The position numbers and the translations under genes were made by a program. Below are positions 1 through 11,195 of a stretch of DNA of 64,000 nt, piece after piece. The number at the start of each line of letters is the position of its first letter. Position 1 is the first letter of the stretch. The notes beneath the pieces were generated by a model that saw only the letters and a list, made by a program, of their open reading frames with translations, had not been told where the DNA came from and made no database searches. Source of the DNA: Eleusine coracana subsp. coracana (Eukaryota; Streptophyta; Magnoliopsida; Poales; Poaceae); assembly GCA_032690845.1 (NCBI GenBank), contig CM064426.1:65014631-65078630 (forward strand), given 5' to 3'.

Positions 1-17
1 AAAAATTAACAGTCTAA

Positions 18-451
18 TCTCTACAACTTATTAATTGAGGTGAGGTCATCTAGACCACTTTTTTCATGTCCAGATATGTCCGTAACGTTGTCGTATTCAG
101 TTTGTATCCTACAATAATTCATCAATCAGTTTGAATTATTTTTTGAATCATTTTCTAATCATTTGTTAAATTGAACTCCGATTTTAATTCTATATTTTAT
201 ACTAATAATAATTAACCATCTATTGCTTTAACATCATATTTTTTGGATGAAAACTAATAATAAGAATTCTAATAATAACTCACTCCAAAATTATTATAAT
301 AAATATTTTTTAAAAAAACTCAAAAAGGTAAGTAAAATAAAAATAGAGCAAATGCTCAAGCCAAAAAAATTAATTGATTGAATTACAAAAAAATATTCTA
401 AACATAAATTTTTTAGCAAAGACCCGTGGCAATGCACGGGTATTTTGCTAG
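18..451 (+). mobile_element. Short non-autonomous Helitron, both ends visible
   Basis: The element starts with TCTCTACAACTTATTAATTG and ends with CTAG at 448-451. It is preceded by A (17) and followed by T (452), the A/T target expected of Helitrons. A hairpin with 7-bp arms (acccgtg at 422-428, cacgggt at 435-441) lies 6 bases before CTAG, as in Helitron 3' ends. The interior is AT-rich with no coding capacity, so it would depend on a replicase/helicase made elsewhere. The same 5' end recurs at 30583. Confidence 0.85.
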
Positions 452-924
452 TTGGCCGTCAGTTTGGCCAGCAGAATCAGCATCGATCTCACATCCCAAT
501 TCTTATTCTGCTTCGGCGCTGCACATCGCAAATTGTCGGGAGTCTGCTTCGGCGCCGCACATTGACATCACAATTCGCAAATCGTCGCTCGTTGGGAGTT
601 TGCTTCGGCGTCGGCGCCGCACATCGCAACTTCGCAAGTCGCCGACTCGCCGGCGCGCGGTACTGCAGAGTCTGCACTACTGGCCTACTGCTAACTGCTG
701 ATCAAGGTTGAGCCATTGAGGTTCCACGATCGCCGATCACGCGCAAGTCGGTGTAGGCCAGCAGGTCACTGGTCACGCCGGTGTAGGCCTGCAGGCAGGT
801 TGTAGCTACAGCACACAGCAGGTACGTTAACGTTCCCTACCCTACTCTCTTAACTAATAGAAGAAAAGAGAAAAGGAAAAAGAAGAAAAGAGAGGATGAG
901 TTCTTACAATCATAAAAAGGGGTC
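452..924. other. GC-rich stretch with imperfect short repeats, no gene recognised
   Basis: The motif gcttcggcg followed by gcacat recurs about three times between 507 and 625. A related pair containing gtgtaggcc lies around 750-790. Overlapping short ORFs are present in several frames but none resembles a protein I know. It sits just upstream of the hAT-type coding start at 925 and may be the leader of that gene, cut by the Helitron on its left. Confidence 0.4.
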
Positions 925-1305
925 ATGGATAAATTTCTTAAAATTAATAAGAGCACTTCTAGTTCGAGGATCCCAGATCAAGATGCGTTAGCGATGGTTG
1001 TTTTTCAAGAAGAGGAACACCTTGATTTTAATATAGAAGACCAGGTTTCGGTAGAAGACAATATTGACATCAATATGGATGATGATAATGTAAATGATCA
1101 TAACAACAACTCCAATACATATCCTATATATTTTGCCGGTATTAATAAGTAACATGTTTTCACTACGGATATTTATGATCCAAAAAATTAGAATAGTCTT
1201 AATAACAAAGATAGAAATATATTAGTGAAAAAGGATTCTATAAAAGAAGAAAATATTATATTCTCTCTAGATTGGCAAAATTTGAGTGCTTATATATATA
1301 CACAT
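925..1305 (+). pseudogene. Truncated hAT-superfamily transposase N-terminus (TTF-type)
   Basis: The ORF from 925 begins MDKFLKINKSTSSS and runs through an acidic Asp/Asn-rich stretch to a stop at about 1150. The same frame then continues with DIYDPKN, a stop, NSLNNKDRNILVKKDSIKEE and IIFSLD. This order (short MxKFLK start, acidic linker, DIYDPxxW, then LVxKGPxRE) is what I know from the N-terminus of plant hAT-like proteins with a TTF-type zinc finger. The zinc finger, RNase H-like core and dimerisation domain are absent. The terminus at 1349-1362 follows almost immediately, so this is an internally deleted copy. Family assignment rests on motif memory only. Confidence 0.6.
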
Positions 1306-1362
1306 AAAGGGCCCCGCCCTATAACTTCGCCCTAGGCCCCAAAATACGCAGGATCGGCCCTG
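1306..1362 (+). repeat. Right terminus of an hAT-like element
   Basis: The sequence reads gggccccgccctataac, then cgccctaggcccc, and ends in caggatcggccctg (1349-1362). On the other strand it starts CAGGGCCGATCCTG. A CAGGGxCGGxCCTG end followed by a GGGGCCTAGGGCGA block is typical of abundant plant hAT elements. No matching left end was found, and the 8-bp target duplication could not be checked. Confidence 0.55.
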
Positions 1363-3107
1363 CACGTGCATAAGGTGTTCGATGAACTGCCTGGCCTAGC
1401 TTGTTTGGTTAACCTTCACCTGCACATGCACTAGAGAGCAACAGGTTCATCCCTAGATCAGCGAAGGACATGGACACAACACTACCTAGACGAGGAAGCA
1501 ACATATGCAGGTGCTCCAAAATTTGATGAGTACTACCTAAACCTTTTGTGTGACAACGCAACATGAAAGTCTCTCCTTGGAATGCAAACTGCATGTTTTT
1601 GTATTAATAAATGATGAAGCCTTTTTATTTATATGTCCTACTTTCATGCTCGCCAGTTTGCTGAATTAAAAAAAATGATGGAAGCGTTGCATAATTTTAT
1701 TGCTTCTGTAAGAAACCCATGATGCCAAACGACTAGTTGGGATGCCGTTGTATAGATAATTCAAAATGAACCTTTTTAGATGCCTGAGTTCTATGGCCTT
1801 CAGGATACCAGCTAGGTTCCCCATGCTTGTGAGAAATCGATGTAATAATCCTTTGACATTCCTAGGTACAACTTTATTTATTCAATATTCAGTGAACCAG
1901 TGAAGTAAACACTATGAGTCGTCCATGGCCATTTTATTAAAAATCCAATAACCATGAGACTTGATATGTTAGTTGGATTTTAGTGTAGACTATTTGTTGT
2001 TTATTGAACAGGAACCTAATCATAAATGGTGCATGTGTCGCTATTTGATGACAGTAATTTTCCCTTCCTCAACTGGAAAAATTTCTTGGTGATGCATGTA
2101 TTTTCATTTGTGCAGGATATTATTACGGCGCATAGCAAACAAAATGTTAGATGATTTTGAACTTGCAATTGAACCCATCAGATTTTGCTATCACTGGCTC
2201 TCCTCACTAAATTTCCACTGTTGCATTTTAGAGTTGGGCTGCCGACTTTAAAATGTTTCATAAAAAACTCTAGAATTATCATGATCTAATAGTATTTGCA
2301 AATTTTTTGTATAGATCTTGATTGTGTGCAATTCGGCAACAGTTTGGTTAGTAGAAATTTCTTTCCATCTCAAAAAAGTTAGTGTATACATCATTGGATG
2401 AAGTTGCATGTGCGCATGGTACAATAAAGTAATTGTAAGTTACCCTATACTTGGACCCATTTTCAGTGATCTTTAGTGTTGTGATATTGAGATAGAGATG
2501 GTTTTGGCTCTTGTAGAGTATTGTTCACTTGAATTAGATTGTTGGTCAGTTTAATGTAAGAGTATCAAACTGTCTTGTTGCTTTAGTAATTGTTGGTCAG
2601 TTAAGTTGGTAATTGTTGGTCAGTTAAGTTATTTCAAAATTATACTTGTTCTGTCACATTCCCAGGCTAATCTTTATCCGTTGGTCTATACTAGCTTTCT
2701 TTTGTGCTTTGTCCTAACTAGCTTAATTATTTAAGTATAGCATATTTTAGAAGCCTCTAGACTAGCCTGATCCAGTATGTAGCTTGTGGTAGTGATTAAA
2801 CATTATCTCATTCTTTGATATGTTCTGATTTTTTACCTTGTGTTTTGTTGTTAGGCTGATCAGAAACCATGGCTCACCGGAGCGCTTGTTAGAGCAAGTG
2901 GAGGACTCAGAAACCACAAGGCTGAAACAAAAGTGGAAGACACAAGTACCAAGGCTAAAGCAACTTGAAGAATGATTTTGTGTTGGTCATTTCAGTTAGT
3001 GGCTTGTAGCTGCCTCTTGTCATCGACCAAGCTAGATGTGTTTGACTCTTTTTGATGTGTCTACATATTGTATTGCGATGTGAAACTTTGAGTGTGGAAT
3101 ATAATGT
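1363..3107 (+). other. Non-coding stretch with a possible terminal exon at 2855-2968
   Basis: Most of this interval is AT-rich with no long ORF. A pyrimidine-rich tract ending ttgttgttag at 2854 resembles a splice acceptor. It is followed by a 37-codon open frame starting ADQKPWLTGALVRASG and rich in Lys, Glu and Thr, with a stop at 2966-2968. That looks like the last exon of a spliced gene or of a gene fragment carried by a transposon. I do not recognise the protein. A 21-bp direct repeat (attgttggtcagttaagtt) lies at about 2588-2630. The interval may belong to the CACTA element whose end is at 12012. Confidence 0.35.
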
Positions 3108-4440
3108 TGTTGACGCAAAAATCACCATGCATGACCTGGGAGATCTGCTTAACTCCAGTGCAGGCTCAATACAAGAAATCGGAACGTGCCAGTCGATTTT
3201 CCCTATAAATCGACAAAGAGACGAACGGTCAGAAGTCACGGGTCACCGGCTAGGACAGGCCGATGAAGAAAGCCGATAGTCACTATTTGTGAAATCAGTC
3301 AAGGCCATTATATGAGAAAGAAATTAAACTAATCAGTTGATTGCATCGACTTATCGGTAAAATTTAATTTAATAAATAGATTAAAATCATAGATGCCGAC
3401 GAAAGATCGAGTCAACATGCCAGAGCCGGTAAACCTACAGTATTCATGAAGTAACTGGCCAAGTCGATGTAAGGTGCCAGAGTCGATAGAGTTGAGTCGA
3501 TATATCTACAGTAAATACGCATGGACTCGCTCTGTTGATGGTATCAGGTTGATAGATTTAATTAGCTAGTATTGCAAATATACCTCAAAGTCATAAATCT
3601 ATCTTATTTCAACAAGGGGGCAAATAACTATCAAAGTGAATGATAAAATCAATTAAGCACCAGAAAGTTGATTGCACCGTGGTATCCTATCGGCTAAACG
3701 TCCCAACAGAACCCTATCGACTTTACTTATAAACAGACTAGATCTAACCCTATCGACCCAGTAAAAGATCAAAATCGATACAACCTCTCTGATTCGAACA
3801 GATCGAACTTAATCGAGACAGTGTTCAAACACAGCAAACAGAGCTAGATTTAATCTATTTATAGATAAAATTGATAAAGTGACTCAAATAACAGATCTAA
3901 ATAATACCTATGGAACCTACCATGATTATAATAGATTGGTTTCAACCAAGACAGTATTGCAATTAGAGTCGATAGAACAAACATTAAACAAATCTAATTA
4001 CCAGATAACTAACAATTCTAATGATAACGACTAGGATATCAAATTAATGATAAAGTACTAGTTGAAATTGATAGAATTACCAAAGGTGACTAATCCAAGT
4101 CTCTCACCGAGATCGGAGCCGATGCAGCCCGTGCGAGACGAGGGTTTCGTCGAGTAGGAAAGGTTGGCGATACGCCGAATTGTATTGAATGAAAGTATTG
4201 TCTTTTTTATACAGATCCTATTACATATTTATAACCTCACGCAAGAGGTTCTGACCCGATTTAGCCAGGACTCCTAAACAAACTGACTAGGTTTAAAATA
4301 AAATCTAAACTAAAATAGAAAGAGATAAAATAATCCTATCGACCCACTTAGCTTCCTTCGTTCGTTGAACTTCATTGACTTCTGCCGATTTCAATTCCCC
4401 GCTTCTAACCAATGGGACCGATCAAATTTTGGTGCCAATA
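3108..4440 (-). repeat. 3' LTR of Tat element A
   Basis: This 1333-bp LTR matches the copy B LTRs in reverse. Its plus-strand left end TGTTGACGC and right end GCCAATA are the inverted termini. A promoter TATA box (TATAAATA on minus, 4226-4233) sits about 200 bp from the LTR 5' end. The LTR is dense in tcgat/atcga motifs. Confidence 0.88.
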
Positions 4441-4733
4441 CATGCCCCCGAGTCCGGGGTACGAAATGCTTCGTGCGTCGGATTTTATCTCCTTATTTAC
4501 CACGCGCATTTACTGGTGAGCCACCCACCGTCAAACTTTGTCTTATAGTGTAACTCTCAACTACTCATGGTCTTCTTAATTGCAGCTCATCATCTTCCTA
4601 CGCCGCCTCGACTGCTGATCTCCTTCTTTGACTGTCCTCATTCTTATATTTTCTCCTCGAACCTCTCCACTTCTTATATTCCCAATTTAATGTAGAGCGG
4701 CATCTGGATTCTCCAAAGGTCAAGTGCAAATCT
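4441..4733. other. PPT and untranslated spacer of Tat A
   Basis: The plus-strand sequence cccccgagtccgggg next to the LTR is the reverse complement of a G-rich polypurine tract ending gggggcatg, the plus-strand primer of the element. The rest is spacer without a supported ORF. Confidence 0.6.
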
Positions 4734-5230
4734 TATAAATAGTTCCTTCGGCCGGCTTCCCTCCATCTCGACACCTTCGATCATGGGTCTTCTTCTTAGA
4801 GCTCTGATAGAAAAATACAACCTATCCCCAAATCTACCAAGTTCATCATGGCGAATACTCTTCGCCTCTTCAATCCTAGAGTGATCCTTTCAATCCAAAA
4901 TCCACAGCCACCCTTGCGCCAGAAATCAACTTACGAGTTGCCTTTGGGCAACCCAATCATGAAGAATGGCATCGGCGAGGCAACCCTCTCTTCCCCTTGT
5001 CCGTCGTGTAATGTCTGATGATAGTGCTATTCTCTCAGGGAAGATGAGGAAGCTGCTGAACCACCTTTTTCTTAATCATGCGCTCTTTTTCTTGTACTTG
5101 GGATAGTAATGATTACATCCTCATCCCTTAGCTGCAATAGGAGAATAGGCCTCTTTAGAAATCGATTTCCAGCGAGTAGTCAACTCATCTGCACCTTGTA
5201 CTGATGGCCACCTGTAACTTTTTCTATCAT
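4734..5230 (+). pseudogene. Antisense accessory unit of Tat A (TATA box and short ORFs)
   Basis: This unit runs opposite to the element's own genes, between pol and the 3' LTR. A TATA box (TATAAATA, 4734-4741) is followed by ATG at 4783, opening a 33-codon frame that begins MGLLLRALIEKY. A second, overlapping frame starts at 4848 in a strong plant start context (ATGGCG) and runs 56 codons, beginning MANTLRLFNPR. The same layout, with recognisable DNA similarity, exists in copy B (60988 down to 60498). Indels differ between the copies, so the original frame is uncertain. Antisense ORFs in this position are known from some grass Tat/Grande-type elements; their function is not established. Past 5018 the copy B reading frame is not open here. 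Confidence 0.5.
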
Positions 5231-5411
5231 CATCAAATGAATATATATTATCTATACTTTATGCCAAGTGATGATATATTTTTCTGCTAAGGGCGATATT
5301 TAAATATCGGCCATCTTAAGTCGATGTATCACCATCGGCTCTTATCACACAAGCGTGATACTCAAAAATATCAGCTATTAATTATGAATCAATCCAAACG
5401 CTCGGATGATA

Positions 5412-6365
5412 TCATTTCAAATATTTACCATTAATCGCTCTCCCGAACTCTTCTCCATCCAACCCTTGTAGGAAATATGCATTGCCAGGTGCACATTGGC
5501 TCACTTTGAATGTACCTTCCCAAGTTGACAACCATTTTCCAAAATTACTATCTCTAGAGCCGATAGGCATGATTAACTTCCAGACAAGGTCTCCTTCCGG
5601 AAAACTTTTGGGCACCACCTTTTTATTATAAAATCTAGCCATATGGGTCTTATTTTCTTGAATCTTTTCCAAGGCCTTCATCTGATGTTGTACGACATCT
5701 TCTAATTCGTCTAACATAACTTGCTTGTAATCATCGGCTGATAACTGATCTTGCATCTCCACCCTTCTAGATCCCAGATTTGTCTCCCATGGTAAAACTG
5801 CCTCATGCCCATAAACCAGCTGATATGGTGGCACTTTAATTGACCCATGATAAACCATCCTGTATGCCCATAAAGATTCAGCCAATGTCGTATGCCACTT
5901 CTTAGGCTGTTCATCTATCTTTCTCTTAATCAATTTAATCAAACTCTTGTTGGATGCTTCCGCTTGACCATTGGCTTGAGCGTAATATGGTGATGAATTC
6001 AAATGCCTGATTACCATACTATCAGCAAAGCTTTGAAACTCATCTGAAGTAAACACAGAACCTTGGTTAGTGGTATTAGTCTATGGCACACCAAATCGAT
6101 ATATAATATGTTCCTTCACAAAGTTGATCACATCACTAGTAGTAACATTCTTCATAGGCACTGGTTCGACCCACTTCGTAAAGTAATCTGTAACTGCCAG
6201 AATATATTTATGACCTTTGCTTGATGCTGGATACATTTGGCCAATCATATCCATACCCCAACCTCTAAAAGGCCACGGTTTAATGATTGGATTCATAGCT
6301 GACTCTGGTGCTCTCTGTACCGCCCCGAATTTCTGACAATCCTAACATCCTTTATAATATTTGAA
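5412..6365 (-). pseudogene. Integrase catalytic core and C-terminus, Tat A
   Basis: Two frames are visible, 6296-6081 and 6056-5412. In order: IIKPWPFRGWGMDMIG (first catalytic Asp), YILAVTDYFTKWVEPVP, a stop at 6081-6083 (TAG where Gln is usual), TTNQGSVFTSDEF, NSSPYYAQANGQAEASNKS (catalytic Glu present), then the C-terminal region with FPEGDLVWKL. The second catalytic Asp, usually in TTDQGS, is Asn here (codon at 6068-6066, minus). The upstream zinc-binding part (HHCC) ends with KGC, a stop, then DCQKF near 6330. The product would have joined element cDNA to chromosomal DNA; this copy should be inactive. Confidence 0.85.
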
Positions 6366-7100
6366 TCAATTTTCCAGCATAGTCGGCCAATAGTATCCAG
6401 TCCTTTTTAACAACCACCTCATCTTATGAGCCGATTGATGTGCACCACATATACCTTCGTGAACTTCACACATAACGACCTTGGCCTCTTCTCGATTCAA
6501 ACATCTTAATAGTACACCATCAATCGTTCGATAATAAAGTTTTTCTTCTAATAAAACATACCTCAAAGCCATATACCGAATCTTCCGAGTCACTCGTTGA
6601 GTTGGATCTCTAAGATACTGAATAATCCCAACTCTCCAATCTTCTTCATCAACATCAGCTATATCAACAATAACCTTGCCATCGTTCAATTGATAACCCG
6701 ATGCCTTTTGCGCCAAATCATTTGTCTCCATATTCTGCTTTCTTGGGACATGCTTGAATCTTACTGTTTTAAAGTGTTGCAATATATTTTGACACTCGAC
6801 ATGAAATAGTCTTAACGCATCATCCTTGCATTCAAATTCTCTTGCAAGTTGACTGAGCACCAATAATGAATCTCCTATGATTTCGACACAATCGACTCCA
6901 GCTTCTTTCATCATCTGCAACCCCATAATCACAACTCTATATTCAGTCTGATTATTAGTTGATACCTCAACATCGAATGCAAACTCAAATCTTGTCCCTA
7001 AGGTGATATGACCACGAGCCCGATACCACAACCGTTCTTGCAAACAGATCCATCAAAGAATAATAACCATGGCACTAGCTCCACCATCGACACTTTAGAC
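6366..7100 (-). pseudogene. Archaeal-type RNase H and integrase zinc-binding region, Tat A
   Basis: The frame 7043-6366 follows a frameshift near 7000-7040 from the upstream frame, which ends WLLFFDGSVCKNGCGIGLVV. Together they show the order DGS (first Asp), NNQTEYRVV (Glu), EIIGDSLLVLSQL (Asp) and METNDLAQKA (Asp), the four-acid pattern of the second, archaeal-like RNase H that marks Tat elements. It is followed by LEEKLYYRTIDGVLLRCLN and by the start of the integrase HHCC zinc finger (HEGICGAHQSAHKM, then GYYWPTML). The domain would remove template RNA. The catalytic acids look intact, but the frame is broken on both sides. Confidence 0.8.
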
Positions 7101-8340
7101 CCGGAGTGCTCAACAACCAAATCAGCCAGCACTTGACCCTTAACAGCTTTAGCAGATTCATAAGTAAGATCGTATTCGGCTAGAGCAATCATCCATTTAC
7201 CAATTCTTCCTTTTAAAATAGGAGCCGATAGCATATACTTGATGACATCGGCTTTGCAAACCACCATACACTCGGTCGATAACAAATAATGCCTCAACTT
7301 CACACATGAGAAATATAAACATAAACATATCTTCTCAATCTCTGTGTACCTGGTTTCAGCATTAATAAATCTTTGACTTAGATAAAACACCACCCTTTCT
7401 TTGCCATCTTGTTCTTGGATTAAAGTTTGTCCGATTGACTTCTTATGTACCACAAGATAAAGCTTGAAAGACAATCCTTCTCTTGGTGGTACCAATACTG
7501 GTGGGGAAACCAAATACTGTTTAATATCATCTAAAGCTTTTTGGTGTTCTGCTTCCCACACAAACCTTTGATTCGCTTTTAACTTCAGCAACGAGGTAAA
7601 CACATCGAGTTTCCCAAATAGATTTGAAATAAATCTCCTGATAAAATTCACTTTGTCGATTAAAGATTGAAGTTCTGTCTTGTTAACCGGCAACTCAATG
7701 TCATTAATAGCTTTCATGCTCTTTGGCCCAACTTCAATCCCCCTTTCATACATAATGAAACCCAAAAACTGACCAGTCAATACAACGAAAGTACTTCCCG
7801 TAAATCGGCTATATGACCTTCTACTCTTTTAGATTTAACCACTACATCATCAATATAAATTTCCACCAACCTACCAATCATATCATGGAATATATAATTC
7901 ATGGCCCTCTGATATGTAGCTCTAGTATTCTTTAACCCAAACGTCAAGACCACCCATTCGTACAACCCAATTGCACCAGGACACCTGAAAGCAGTCTTCA
8001 ATATATCTTCTTCCACCATAAAAATCTAATTATAACCAGCATTACCATCCATAAAACTAACAATTTTGTGTCCTGCGGCTGCATCAACCAGAAGATCTGC
8101 TATTGGCATTGGATAATCATCTTTTAGAGTAGCTTTATTTAATGGGCGAAAGTCAATACAAACTCTCAATTTACCACACTTTTTGAAAACAGGCAAAATA
8201 TTTGAAACCCACTCTGGCTGTCGGCAAGGCCTAATGAATTTAGCATCATATAATTTAGTAATCTAAGCCTTGACATCATCATATATGTTTGGATCAATTC
8301 TTCTCGGAGGCTGCTTGTAAGGTCAATATCCAGGCTTAAT
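7101..8340 (-). pseudogene. Reverse transcriptase and first RNase H, Tat A
   Basis: The domain is spread over 8340-8020 (with stops), 8019-7777 and 7780-6998. Landmarks are RRIDPNIYDD, FIRPCRQPEWVSN, LRVCIDFRPLNKAT, DDYPMP, FRCPGAIGLYEWVVLTFGLKN, VEIYIDDVVVKS (metal-binding Asp pair present), GQFLGFIMYERGIEV, the connection region, and RNase H remnants VVFYLSQRFINAETRYTEIEK and KADVIKYMLSAP. A stop replaces a residue in GYNxIF near 8025, and the frame shifts between 7777 and 7780. It would copy element RNA into DNA, but this gene cannot make a full protein. Confidence 0.85.
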
Positions 8341-8574
8341 GGGCAATTGATGTTCAACTATAGATCGGCTTAGACCAGACATCTCAGAATAATCCCAAGC
8401 AAAGCAATCCCGATACTCTTTTAGTAACTTTATTAATTCAACTTTAAAATCTACATCTAACTTTTTACTGATAAATGTCGGCCTTGGTTTGTTACCATCT
8501 CCTATGTCAACTTCCTGTAACTCATCGGCCGACATGAATCCTTTTCTCAACTTTCCATCTTCCGCAAATTCCAT
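8323..8574 (-). pseudogene. Protease-RT linker, Tat A
   Basis: An 83-codon frame joins protease to RT. It holds DCFAWDYSEMSGLSRSIVEH and then LPIKPGY, the conserved stretch directly before the RT in Tat polyproteins. A stop after PGY separates it from the RT. It has no enzymatic role of its own. Confidence 0.75.
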
Positions 8575-8774
8575 TGGGGTGCCTGTCGAAGAAACAGTTT
8601 AGAATTTGATTGGTCCACTACTTCAAGATCCTATGTAGTAATCTTGACGTAATCCCCATCCCAGATCTTGCCAGACAAACACTCCATATCATCCGCATGC
8701 CATGGAACTAAATCGGTCGATGCGACATTGATGGTTTCTTCAGCCGGGATCACCTCTACTTGATTGTCATTCCA

Positions 8775-9206
8775 TTAGGCCAAAGACTGGTGCATCATAG
8801 AAGGAACACAACAATTAGCATATATCCAATCACGTCCCAACAGAAGGCTGTAGGTTCCCTTTCCATCAATCACAAAGAAAGTAACCGGCAAGGTTTGGCT
8901 GCCGATTGTGAGTTCCACATTTAAAACTCCCTTAGCTGCTACAGCACGACCACCATAATCCCTTAGAATCATATTTGTATCAATCAAATCTTCTTTGGTC
9001 TTTCCCAACTTTCTAACAGTAGTGATTGGCATGATATTCACTGCAACACCTCCATCGACCATCATCTTTCCCATCAGCATCCCATTAACAAAACCTTTTA
9101 AGTACAAAGTCTTCAAGTGCCGATGTCTGGACTCATCTGGTTTATCAAATACAGCTTGATGAGTATCAAATATAAGTTGTGGTTCACTCTCTCTACCAGC
9201 AAACAA
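8775..9206 (-). pseudogene. Aspartic protease, Tat A
   Basis: The frame has VFDKPDESRHRHLKTLYLKG, then MMVDGGVAVNIMP with the catalytic Asp in the DGG form usual in Tat elements, and later FFVIDGKGTYSLLLGRDWI, the ILG(R)DW-type motif near the protease C-terminus. This is the retropepsin that would cut the Gag-Pol polyprotein. The frame is separated from gag and RT by stops, so it is a fragment of the former polyprotein. Copy B carries the same domain at 56263-56955. Confidence 0.8.
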
Positions 9207-9587
9207 CTCTTTCTTCTGCAGCCATGAATTCTTGAGGCACTATCATCACCATATTCACATAGGTACTTGGCATTTGCTCTTTTGGTTTCATCTTTAGCCT
9301 CCAGACTTTCTTTGGTGCCTGATCATCTTCATCATAATATTGGCTAGCCCTTATCTGCCTACAATGCATTCTCTGTATCCTGCATTTCTGACTCCTAGAG
9401 AAAATACTAGACGAGCACCACTGATCAGCCTGCTCTTGTCCCTCTTGCATCTCCTCATCGACTTCCTTATCAAATTTGGCATCGTCGCTTGCCTTCTTGG
9501 TTCCGAGTCGACCAAATACAGAAACCCTCTGATGTCGATTGGCTGACCCCACTATGGACTCTTTGGAGTTGTTCACACGATGTTGGA

Positions 9588-11082
9588 TCAATATTGAAAG
9601 AATGGACAGCCCCAATATGGATCAAACTGTGACTCCTTTACTTCCCTATCTCTCTTTTTTGGGTATCTTTTGATAGATGCCTCCACATTGTCGATATCAG
9701 CCATGTTGATATTTGCAGGGAAAGGATGCCCATTAATCTTCATAGTACCTTTAGTGAATTTGATCTTGCCCAGCTCAATTGCCATCTAAATCTATCTCCT
9801 GAACACTTTGCAATCATTAGTATTATGAGAGAGAGAGTCATGCCACTTGCAGTACCTCATCTTCTTCAATTCTTCAACAGGAGGTATTACATGATTGGAT
9901 GGCAACTGAATGTGCTTCTGTTGTAATAACATATCGAATATCTTGTTGGCCTTGATAATATCAAAATCATATTTTTCTTTAGGTTTGTTCTGCTTCACCC
10001 ACGGGCACGACAACACATTCTTATTTCTAGTCCATTCGTCTATATCAACTTCGGCAGTCTCTTCATCAGATTCAGACCGATAATCATTATAATTAATCTG
10101 AATTAGTCTTGAACGTGCACACTGGGTCAGATTCTCTTGAATGGATACCTTCTACACTAACTGGGACAAGCTTTCAAATTCACCCGAGGGAAACTTTTCT
10201 CTTAGAGGGGCAACCAAGCCATTGAATGCTATTTCTGCCATCTGATTATCAGTTAACTGTAGGCTAAAACACTTGTTGTGCACATCTCTAAATCTCTACA
10301 CATAATCATGCATAGACTCCCTTGCTTTCTGCCTCACAACAATCAAATCTGATAACCTTAACTCTCTAGTTTCAACAAAGAAGTACTTGTGAATTTTTTG
10401 TTTGAGATCGGTCCAAGTAATAATTGAATTTGGGGGCAACGATGCGAACCAAGAAAATATCAATCCGGAGAAGGATAACGGAAATAACCTGATCTTCAAT
10501 GCCTCAGTGTTACCCGCTTCTCCCAGACTGGACTGAAAATCAGCTAATATGCTCAACTGTAGTAGTATTATCCTGTCTAGTGAATTTAATAAATTCTGGC
10601 GGCCTATATCGGCTCGGCATAGGAATCAAATTGTAGCTTGGAGGATATGGAGGTCGATACATTTACGTTTGTTGCTTAGGCTTTAATCCAAATTGTTCCC
10701 TCATCACTTCAGCAATCTTCAGAGCCCAGTCATCACTCGATACATTGACATATGGAGTAGTCAATATAGGACCAGATGCTGGTATATGTGAGCCAAAACT
10801 AACAAGTGTATGATGGCCTCCTAATTCTCCTGGTAGTGTGGATGACGATGGCATTCCAAACATACTCGGCTCGACATAAGGGGTAGTACTGTATGTCACA
10901 TTCGGCTCTGTGGTGTCTTGTCTGTAATGCTGTGGTTGTGTCTGTGGGGTGGTCTTCTGCAATATGCGAGGCGCCCTTTCCGTTGTACCAGCATCAACAT
11001 TCCTTGAAGGTGGAGTACTTTCTGAAGGAGTTTGACTTGAACTTGCCGTAGGAGCTATAGGCCGAGGAACATTTGCGGTCAC
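9588..11082 (-). pseudogene. Gag, Tat A (broken)
   Basis: The pieces are 11082-10663 (Pro/Ser/Thr-rich N-terminal part ending EVMREQFGLKPKQQ), 10556-10296 (retrotransposon gag domain with KIRLFPLSFSGLIFSWFASL and QKIHKYFF), a decayed continuation to 10017, 10016-9792 (KWHDSLSHNTNDC, the zinc-finger-like Cys/His motif of Tat Gag) and 9785-9588. Gag would form the particle and bind element RNA. At least four interruptions separate the pieces, and the start of gag is missing because the deletion that took the 5' LTR extends into it. The pieces match copy B at 54170-56163. Confidence 0.78.
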
Positions 11083-11195
11083 TCAGAAATAGACTGGCCC
11101 ACGAACTGGATCATCAAATACACAACCCTCCATAGTCTGAATAATCAAAGTCCTCAAAGTATTAACCAATATAGGCTACTGGTTAATTAATGAGA

